A program made the position numbers and the translations under genes. From contig JAQBGV010000051.1 in NCBI GenBank assembly GCA_032128395.1, forward strand, positions 1 through 24,715: a stretch of 24,715 nucleotides of DNA, given 5' to 3'. Below the pieces are notes generated by a model, which did not search any database, was not told the DNA's origin, and worked only from the letters and a program-made list of their open reading frames with translations. Below, piece after piece: positions 18,699-24,715 of the stretch. The stretch comes from JAQBGV01 sp032128395 (GTDB taxonomy: Bacteria > Planctomycetota > UBA8108 > UBA1146). Position 1 is the stretch's first letter, and every line of letters begins with the position of its first letter.

Positions 18699-19444
18699 TC
18701 TACTCTCCGATCTTCGGCGTTCGCCACGCAAACCAAGTGCTTCGTGAAACGGGGCGTCCTCGCCCCCAACCACATGTTCCAACGGTAGTACCATTCGTGG
18801 TTCTCGAGGAAGGAGAGCGGCCCCCCCGTCACGAACCCGATCCCCTGGAAGCGTACCGGCTCCGCTCCCGCGCTCCGTGCGAGTCGTCGCACCCGCGGGA
18901 GGTTGTAGAACTGGATCTGCGGGAGATAGGAGAAGCGCTGCCCGCGTCTCTTCTCGCGGGCGACCCTCCCCGGGTGAAACAGCTCGCGGATCGCCTTGAA
19001 CGGCTGTGGGCCGTTCGGCACCGCGAGGAGCAGCTTCCCGCCCGGCCGGAGCACGCGAACCAGTTCGCGCACCGCCCCCTCGGGGTCCTCGAGATGCTGC
19101 AAGACCCAACAGCAGACCACCACGTCGAAGGCGCCGTCTCGGTACGGAAGCGCATTCACCGCACCTTGGACCCGTCGGATCCCCGGGACATCGTCCCGCA
19201 GCTGTAGGCGGAATGCGAGGAGGTCGAGACCGTGCCACTCGACCTCGGTCTCGGGGTGGCGCATCGGGAAGATCCGCTGGAGTCGACACCTCCCGAGTCC
19301 GGCGTCGAGCACCCGGGGCGCGCGGCCGAGCTCGCGGGCGAACGTTGCGATCTCGTCCGCGATGACGAGGAACTTCGCCCGGGAGAGGAGGAACTTGCGG
19401 TCGCTCCAGAACGCGCCGAAGGCCAAGGTGTCTCGAACCTTCAT
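18695..19444 (-). CDS. Class I SAM-dependent methyltransferase
   Basis: This 249-aa cytosolic protein has the methyltransferase type 11 fold. Motif I is VLDAGLGRCRLQRIFP (about 45-60). An acidic residue follows beta-2 (WHGLDLLAF), the motif IV region is AFDVVVCCWVLQHLED, and the post-motif segment is RELVRVLRPGGKLLLAVPN. The C-terminal half (RFSYLPQIQFYNLPRVRRL) would recognise the substrate, which is unknown. ATG at 19442-19444. It is translationally coupled to the secreted hydrolase by a 4-nt TTGA overlap. A functional link between a cytosolic methyltransferase and a secreted esterase is not obvious and may be only transcriptional. Confidence 0.88.
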   Translation of the reverse strand: MKVRDTLAFGAFWSDRKFLLSRAKFLVIADEIATFARELGRAPRVLDAGLGRCRLQRIFPMRHPETEVEWHGLDLLAFRLQLRDDVPGIRRVQGAVNALPYRDGAFDVVVCCWVLQHLEDPEGAVRELVRVLRPGGKLLLAVPNGPQPFKAIRELFHPGRVAREKRRGQRFSYLPQIQFYNLPRVRRLARSAGAEPVRFQGIGFVTGGPLSFLENHEWYYRWNMWLGARTPRFTKHLVCVANAEDRRVD

Positions 19445-19660
19445 CGGCTGGACCCCCTGCCACCTTTCGAAGAGCGTTCGACACCGCTACTCTGGGAGCG
19501 ACGTCGAGGGGCACGGATGGAGCGGGGTGCGCCGATATCGAGTGGCGCCGCTCGGAGACCTCCGCCGATCGTCCCCTGACATCGTTCTTCCCGAGGAGTG
19601 TCACTGCGCCGCGGGTGGCGACTTCGAACACCCCTCGAGAACTGAACCCATGGAGGATAC

Positions 19661-22600
19661 ATGAGACTCGCCCTGCTCATCCCCGCATTGTTCGCCCTGG
19701 TCCTTCCGCTCGTCCTCGCCCAGGACTCGGTCGCGAATTCGGCTCTCCCCGACGACCAGTCCGCCGAGGGCGCCGAGAACGCGGACCCCGATGACGTTGA
19801 GGAAGCGGACGAGAAGGACGTGGACGAGAAGGACGTGGACGAGAAGGACGTGGACGAGAAGGAAGCGGACGAGAAGGAAAAGGACGAGCCCGCCGAGCTG
19901 GAAGTGAAGGACTCGACCTTCTCTGCGCTCGGGGCCCGCCTGATCGGCCCTGCCCTCGCTTCCGGACGCATCAGTGACATCGCCGTCAACCCCCGGAATC
20001 ACAGCGAGTACTACGTCGCGGTGGCGTCGGGGGGCGTGTGGAAGACCATCAACAACGGCACTACCTTTTCCCCGATCTTCGACGGCGAGGGATCGTACTC
20101 GATCGGCTGCGTCACGATCGATCCCAGCAATCCGAAGATCGTCTGGGTCGGGACCGGCGAGAACAACAGCCAGCGGAGTGTCTCGTTCGGCGACGGAGTG
20201 TACAAATCCGTCGACGGCGGAGGGCGCTGGAAGAAGATGGGCCTCGATGAGTCGGAGCACATCGGCATGATCGCGGTGCACCCCGGCGATTCCGACATCG
20301 TCTACGTCGCGGCGCAGGGGCCACTCTGGCGCGCGGGGGGCGATCGAGGCCTGTACCGCACCACCGATGGCGGCGGTACTTGGGATCGGATCCTCTCCAT
20401 CAGTCCCGACACCGGGGCGAACGAGGTGCATCTCGATCCGAGGGATCCGGATGTGATCTACGTCTCGACCTACCAGCGCCGCCGGAGGGTCTGGACCATG
20501 ATCAACGGCGGCCCCGAGTCCGGACTGCACAAGTCGACGGATGGAGGGAAGACCTGGCGAAAGATCGAGCGCGGGCTGCCGGGGGGGGACAAGGGGAAGA
20601 TCGGTCTCGACATCTCTCCCGCCGACCCCGACGTGCTGTACGCCCTGGTCGAGGCGACGGATGGCAAGACGGGGTTCTTCCGGTCCGAGGATCGCGGCGA
20701 GAGCTGGCAGAAGCAGAGCGGCCTCGATTCGTCCGCCCCGATGTACTACCACGAGCTCGCCTGTGATCCGCACGAAGTGGACCGCGTCTACGTCATGGAT
20801 ACCATCCTCCAGGTGACCGAGGACGGCGGGAAGACCTTCGGGAGCGCCCAAGGGAGGAATCGACACGTCGACAACCACGCCCTCTGGATCGATCCCGACG
20901 ATACCGCGCACCTGATCGTCGGTTGCGACGGCGGCTTGTACGAGAGCTGGGACCGATCCGAGAGCTGGCAGTTCAAGCCGAACCTCCCGGTCACGCAGTT
21001 CTACCGCGTCTCCGTCGACCAGTCGGAGCCGTTCTATCTCGTCTACGGTGGCACGCAGGACAACGCGACCCTCGGCGGGCCCTCGCGCACCACGAGTCGC
21101 TCGATCTCGAACGAGGACTGGTTCGTCACCGTCGGAGGGGACGGATTCGAGACCCAGGTCGATCCGCTCGATCCGAACATCGTCTACAGCCAGTGGCAGT
21201 ACGGCGGTCTGGTGCGGCACGACCGTCGGAACGGCGAGAACGTAGACATCAAGCCTCGCCCCGCCCCCGGCGATCCTCCGCACGTGTTCAACTGGGACGC
21301 GCCGCTCCTGATCAGCCCCCACTCCCACACTCGGCTCTACTTCGGAGGGCGCCGCCTCTATCGCTCCGAGGACCGGGGAAACAGCTGGAGAGCGATCTCC
21401 GGGGATCTCTCCCGCGGCATCGATCGGAACGACCTCGAGGTGATGGGGAAGGTCCAGCCGGTCCATGCGATCGCGAAGCACCGCTCGACCTCGATCTACG
21501 GCAACACCGTCGCGATCAGCGAGTCTCCCCTGGTCGAGGATCTGATCTACGTCGGCACGGACGACGGTCTCGTCCACATCACCGAGGACGGCGGGGAGAA
21601 CTGGCGGAAGGTCGACGCGTTCCCGGGGATCCCGCACAAGACGTATGTCAGTTGCCTGACCACCTCGCTCCACGATGCGGACACCGTGTACGCCGCCTTC
21701 GACAACCACAAGAACGGAGACTTCGCCCCGTACCTCCTCGTGAGCAAGGACCGGGGCGCGTCATGGAACGCGATCGGCGGAAATCTCGGCGACACCGAGA
21801 TCGTCTACTCCCTCGTCGAGGACCATGTACGCCCGGAACTGCTCTTCGTCGGTACGGAGTTCGGGGCGTTCTACACCCTCACGGGCGGGAAGGAGTGGCT
21901 CAAGATCTCGGGCCTCCCGACGATCGCAGTGCGTGACATCGACATCCAACGGCGCGAGAACGACCTGGCGTTCGCCACGTTCGGCCGAGGGTTCTACATT
22001 CTCGACGACTACTCCCCGCTCCAAACTGTCACCGGCGAGGACTTCGCGCGACCGGCTCACATCTTTCCGATCAAAGACGCCCTCTTCTACATCCCGAGCG
22101 GGAAGGGGCGCGGCTCTCAGGGTGCGTCGTACTGGACTACCTCCAATCCCCCGTTCGGGGCGATCTTCACCTACCACCTGAAGAAAAAGGTCGAGAGCGG
22201 TCCGAAGATCGAGGACGACGCCACCAAGCCCGACTACGAGAAACTCCGCGAGAAGGAGCGCGTCCGCTCCCCGCTCGTCGTCCTGACGATCCGCGATGCC
22301 GGCGGGCAGGTGATCCGTCGCCTCGAGGGAAGCACAGCCAAAGGGGTCCACCGCACGAGCTGGGATCTCCGCTACGGAGGGACCGGCGGCCAAGGACCCT
22401 ACGTACTCCCAGGGGAATACACGGTCGATGTTTCGAAGGATGTCGGCGGGGAGATCACCGAGCTCGCCGGACCGGTCGCGTTCCGCGTCGTCCCGCTCGA
22501 CCTCGGCACGTTCCTGCCGGAGGATCGAGATGAGATTCGTCGATTCCACCAACAGGTGGCGACTCTCTCCATCGCGGCCCAGGCGGCGAACCGAGCGCTC

Positions 22601-22996
22601 ACCGATGCGATGGCAAAATTGTCCGGCGCCGAGCGGGCGGTCTTCGACTCCCCATCCGCCGACCCGCAGCTCGCACAGCGTGCGCACGACCTGACGATCC
22701 GATTGAAGGATCTGGACGAGAAACTCAATGGGGATCCGCTCCCCGCCCGCCACGAGGACCCGAGCCTCCCCGGCATCCGTGAACGGATCGGCATTTCGAC
22801 GGCGAGCTGGGGGATGACCGCTCCGCCGACCCAGACGCAGCGAGATGCATACGAGTTCGCGGCAGCGGGCTTCGAGGAGGTGCTCGCCGAGCTCCGCACC
22901 GTCATCGAACAGGAGCTGGAAGAACTCTTCGCGGGACTCGATGCGGCGGGGGTGACCTGGACGTCCGGAAGACTACCGGTATGGCAAAGAGAATAG
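19661..22996 (+). CDS. Secreted BNR/VPS10-type beta-propeller protein
   Basis: This 1111-aa exported protein has a clear Sec signal (MRLALLIPALFALVLPLVLAQ). A strongly acidic and lysine-rich low-complexity segment follows (about 30-80, DEKDV repeats). A long run of beta-propeller blades carries BNR/sortilin-like Asp-box motifs, for example VYKSVDGGGRWKK, LYRTTDGGGTWDR, LHKSTDGGKTWRK, FFRSEDRGESWQK and VHITEDGGENWRK. The last 250 residues include LVVLTIRDAGGQVIRRLEG and LRYGGTGGQGPYVLPGEYTV, a FlgD-Ig/Fn3-like domain. Proteins of this size and layout are usually labelled glycosyl hydrolase, but catalytic residues were not identified, so an exported scaffold or binding role is equally possible. 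The ATG follows GGAGG at 4 nt. The gene stands alone between a minus-strand pair and a convergent chrA. Confidence 0.9.
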   Translation: MRLALLIPALFALVLPLVLAQDSVANSALPDDQSAEGAENADPDDVEEADEKDVDEKDVDEKDVDEKEADEKEKDEPAELEVKDSTFSALGARLIGPALASGRISDIAVNPRNHSEYYVAVASGGVWKTINNGTTFSPIFDGEGSYSIGCVTIDPSNPKIVWVGTGENNSQRSVSFGDGVYKSVDGGGRWKKMGLDESEHIGMIAVHPGDSDIVYVAAQGPLWRAGGDRGLYRTTDGGGTWDRILSISPDTGANEVHLDPRDPDVIYVSTYQRRRRVWTMINGGPESGLHKSTDGGKTWRKIERGLPGGDKGKIGLDISPADPDVLYALVEATDGKTGFFRSEDRGESWQKQSGLDSSAPMYYHELACDPHEVDRVYVMDTILQVTEDGGKTFGSAQGRNRHVDNHALWIDPDDTAHLIVGCDGGLYESWDRSESWQFKPNLPVTQFYRVSVDQSEPFYLVYGGTQDNATLGGPSRTTSRSISNEDWFVTVGGDGFETQVDPLDPNIVYSQWQYGGLVRHDRRNGENVDIKPRPAPGDPPHVFNWDAPLLISPHSHTRLYFGGRRLYRSEDRGNSWRAISGDLSRGIDRNDLEVMGKVQPVHAIAKHRSTSIYGNTVAISESPLVEDLIYVGTDDGLVHITEDGGENWRKVDAFPGIPHKTYVSCLTTSLHDADTVYAAFDNHKNGDFAPYLLVSKDRGASWNAIGGNLGDTEIVYSLVEDHVRPELLFVGTEFGAFYTLTGGKEWLKISGLPTIAVRDIDIQRRENDLAFATFGRGFYILDDYSPLQTVTGEDFARPAHIFPIKDALFYIPSGKGRGSQGASYWTTSNPPFGAIFTYHLKKKVESGPKIEDDATKPDYEKLREKERVRSPLVVLTIRDAGGQVIRRLEGSTAKGVHRTSWDLRYGGTGGQGPYVLPGEYTVDVSKDVGGEITELAGPVAFRVVPLDLGTFLPEDRDEIRRFHQQVATLSIAAQAANRALTDAMAKLSGAERAVFDSPSADPQLAQRAHDLTIRLKDLDEKLNGDPLPARHEDPSLPGIRERIGISTASWGMTAPPTQTQRDAYEFAAAGFEEVLAELRTVIEQELEELFAGLDAAGVTWTSGRLPVWQRE
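19808..19882 (+). repeat. Five 15-bp tandem units encoding Asp-Glu-Lys-rich spacer
   Basis: Three exact units GACGAGAAGGACGTG (from 19808) are followed by two degenerate units ending GAAGCG and GAAAAG. They encode DEKDV-type pentapeptides directly after the signal peptide region. The pattern suggests slippage-driven length variation in a charged spacer between the signal and the propeller. Confidence 0.92.
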
Positions 22997-23008
22997 AATC
23001 ACGGCCCC

Positions 23009-23025
23009 GGCCCTCGATGAGGGCC
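23009..23025. terminator. Hairpin between convergent propeller gene and chrA
   Basis: GGCCCTC-GAT-GAGGGCC is a perfect 7-bp GC-rich stem with a three-base loop, 12 nt after the propeller gene stop and upstream of the convergent chrA stop at 23159. No T-run follows on either strand, so it may be a weak or Rho-assisted bidirectional terminator. Confidence 0.4.
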
Positions 23026-23158
23026 CCGACGATCTGTTCGGGACAATCAGGATGATGGGACTTGCTCGCCGAAGGTGATGCCTGTCCCGGACCTTCGCCT
23101 GCAAATCCACCGCCGTCGAACAAGGCTTTCCGCGGCGGGACGACCGGTAGATCGTTCC

Positions 23159-24517
23159 TCACCACCCGAGCAGCGAGCGGACGACGATCCCGACCACAGC
23201 GCTCGCGCCGAGCACGAGGAGCATCGATATCTTGAAGCGGAGCAGGGCGACGGCGGCGCCGACCGCGATCGCGAGCGCCGCGCCGTCGATCGTCGCCATC
23301 GTCGGGACGAGGAGCCGCATCCCGAGCGGCCCCTCGAGCGTGCGGATCTCGCCGAACAGGAGCTGCAGCGCGAACCACGCGGCGAGGTTGAGGATCACCC
23401 CGACGACCGCGGCGGTGATCGCCGAGAGCGCCGCCGACAGGCGCTGGTTTCCCCGCAACCACTCGATGTAGGGGGCGCCGAGGAAGATCCACAGGAAGCA
23501 GGGGACGAAGGTCACCCAGGTGGTGATCGCCGCGCCGATGGTGCCCGCGACGAACGGGTCGAGCGAGCCCGGGTTCCGGTACGCGCCCATGAAGCCGACG
23601 AACTGGACGACCATGATCAGTGGCCCGGGAGTGGTCTCCGCCATGCCGAGCCCGTCGAGCATCTCCCCCCCCTGGAGCCAGCCGAAGCGCTCGACCGCCT
23701 GCTGCGCGATGTACGCGAGCACGGCGTAGGCGCCGCCGAAGGTGACCACCGCGGCCTTGCTGAAGAACACCCCTTCGAGCACGAACACGTGCGTCGCCCC
23801 GAGCACCGCCGCGAGGGTGGCGACGGGAACGAGCCAGAGGAGCGCGCACACCACGAGCACGCGCAGCGCCCGGCCGGTGCGAGGACGAGTGTGCTCGGGG
23901 CGCTGTTCATCGAGGAGCGAGTCCACCACCCCCGCCGCCCCCTCGGCGAGGGCGTGCGGCCGGATCACGATGAACGTCCGCGGTCGGATCGCCCCCCCGA
24001 CGAGACCGATGATCGCGGCGCCGCCGACGATCCACGGGAACGGCACCGCGAAGAAGAAGATGCCGACGAACGCGAGCGCGGCGATCGCGAGCATCGCGGC
24101 GTTGCGGACGACCCGCCGGCCGATCTTCAGCACCGCCTCGACCACCACGGCGAGCACCGCCGCCTTCAGGCCGAAGAACAGCGCCGCGACCACCCCCACC
24201 CCCTGGAACGCCGCGTACAGGTAGCTGATCGCCAGGATCGACAGGAAGCCGGGGAGCACGAACAGCCCCCCCGCGACCAACCCGCCGCGGGTGCCGTGGA
24301 GCAGCCAGCCGATGTAGGTGGCGAGTTGCTGCGCCTCCGGGCCGGGGAGGAGCATGCAGTAGTTGAGGGCGTGGAGGAACCGGTGCTCGCTCACCCACCG
24401 CTTCTCCTCGACGAGGATGCGGTGCATCACCGCGATCTGTCCCGCCGGGCCGCCGAAACTCTGCAGGCCGACGCGGATCCAGACGTGGAGCGCCTCGCGA
24501 AACGGGATCGTGCTCAT
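23159..24517 (-). CDS. chrA: ChrA chromate transporter, two-domain form
   Basis: This 452-aa polytopic inner-membrane protein of the CHR family exports chromate or related oxyanions. Both homologous halves are present. The first has FGGPAGQIAVMH (21-32) and LPGPEAQQLATYIGW (57-71); the second has FGGAYAVLAY (260-269) and ETTPGPLIMVVQFVGFMGA (294-312), with about ten hydrophobic helices overall. A hydrophilic linker (about 190-216) separates the halves. Two-domain (long-chain) architecture is the usual bacterial form. ATG at 24515-24517; no strong Shine-Dalgarno is visible upstream, only very GC-rich sequence. The coding sequence appears richer in GCG/GCC than its neighbours, which may reflect composition of Ala-rich helices or transfer. 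No chrB regulator is visible here. Confidence 0.93.
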   Translation of the reverse strand: MSTIPFREALHVWIRVGLQSFGGPAGQIAVMHRILVEEKRWVSEHRFLHALNYCMLLPGPEAQQLATYIGWLLHGTRGGLVAGGLFVLPGFLSILAISYLYAAFQGVGVVAALFFGLKAAVLAVVVEAVLKIGRRVVRNAAMLAIAALAFVGIFFFAVPFPWIVGGAAIIGLVGGAIRPRTFIVIRPHALAEGAAGVVDSLLDEQRPEHTRPRTGRALRVLVVCALLWLVPVATLAAVLGATHVFVLEGVFFSKAAVVTFGGAYAVLAYIAQQAVERFGWLQGGEMLDGLGMAETTPGPLIMVVQFVGFMGAYRNPGSLDPFVAGTIGAAITTWVTFVPCFLWIFLGAPYIEWLRGNQRLSAALSAITAAVVGVILNLAAWFALQLLFGEIRTLEGPLGMRLLVPTMATIDGAALAIAVGAAVALLRFKISMLLVLGASAVVGIVVRSLLGW

Positions 24518-24540
24518 CCGAGGCCGCGCGCGGCGAGCGC

Positions 24541-24567
24541 CCCCCGCGCCCCCCGCGCCCCCCGCGC
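24541..24567. repeat. Three 9-bp C-rich direct repeats between chrA and zinc-ribbon gene
   Basis: Three exact copies of CCCCCGCGC lie in the 68-bp divergent space, 23 nt upstream of the chrA start and 18 nt upstream of the plus-strand GTG. They may be an operator array, or simple slippage in GC-rich DNA. Confidence 0.85.
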
Positions 24568-24585
24568 CAAGAGGAGATCGTCATC

Positions 24586-24715
24586 GTGAAGTGTCCGCAT
24601 TGCCTCACCGACTTTCACGATCAGCCAAGGGAAACTCCTCTAATGCAAGCAGGTGGGGACCAACTCACGGAGCGCGACAGCTTTCAATGGACCGCCATCG
24701 CCCGCATCTGCCCGG
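24586..24715 (+). CDS. Zinc-ribbon protein, N-terminal part (runs off window)
   Basis: Only 43 codons are visible. The product starts MKCPHCLTDFHDQ, with a CxxC knuckle at residues 3-6, and a second one may begin at the edge (ARICP, Cys42). This looks like a short zinc ribbon, possibly an N-terminal domain of a larger protein. GTG 24586-24588 is preceded by GAGGAG at about 9 nt. The gene is divergent from chrA. The function cannot be assigned from this fragment. Confidence 0.65.
   Translation, partial: MKCPHCLTDFHDQPRETPLMQAGGDQLTERDSFQWTAIARICP

Noticed and set aside
19601..21709. 702-aa open frame opposite the beta-propeller gene
   Set aside because: Antisense shadow of a well-supported gene; composition is Asp/Val/Arg repetitive and no RBS or domain is visible.
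23075..24589. 504-aa Arg/Glu/His-rich open frame opposite chrA
   Set aside because: Complement of a clear membrane transporter; composition is typical of antisense to Ala/Val/Leu-rich GC-rich codons.

Overview
The window is GC-rich DNA from a Gram-negative bacterium. The gene types fit a planctomycete-like lineage best: a Tat-exported Gfo/Idh oxidoreductase, a secreted squalene-oxidase-repeat protein, an acetyl-xylan-esterase-like hydrolase, a very large BNR/VPS10-type beta-propeller protein and a GspL-like secretion operon. A PagL-like enzyme implies lipid A and an outer membrane. The phylum is an inference from gene content; no rRNA is present. No tRNA, CRISPR array, insertion sequence or phage gene was seen.

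Layout. Positions 1-5544 (minus strand) hold a tightly coupled type II secretion/type IV pilus-type operon: a GspL-like PilM-PilN fusion, a PilO/GspM-like protein, a short bitopic GspC/PilP-like protein, a TPR protein with a C-terminal beta-sandwich, and a prepilin cut by the window edge. The first four genes overlap by 1-4 nt at start/stop codons. Upstream lies a roughly 98-bp tandem repeat with strong hairpins (5556-5771). Positions 5793-8781 (minus) hold a copper pair: a Tat-exported multicopper oxidase with a Gly-Ser and poly-Asp tail, then an SCO1/SenC lipoprotein. An in-frame TGA sits exactly where the second copper-binding Cys of the SCO CxxxC motif belongs, and the frame continues intact with a hairpin just downstream. 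A selenocysteine SCO protein is the leading reading. A DUF4388-type protein (minus) follows at 8932-9486.

Positions 9871-12006 (plus) encode a PagL-like outer-membrane lipid A deacylase candidate and an MFS transporter. Positions 12013-14999 (minus) carry a zinc-ribbon SDR-like protein without the catalytic Tyr, and a secreted alpha/alpha-toroid protein. Positions 15232-17498 (plus) carry an unknown membrane protein and the Gfo/Idh oxidoreductase. Positions 17499-19444 (minus) hold a methyltransferase coupled to a secreted alpha/beta hydrolase. Positions 19661-22996 (plus) hold the 1111-aa beta-propeller protein. The window ends with a ChrA chromate transporter (minus, 23159-24517) and the start of a divergent zinc-ribbon protein.

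The most interesting locus is the copper pair. A CxxxU SCO protein beside a periplasmic multicopper oxidase would be a selenium-dependent variant of a copper-delivery or redox partner. The competing explanation is a simple TGC-to-TGA nonsense change or a sequence error.
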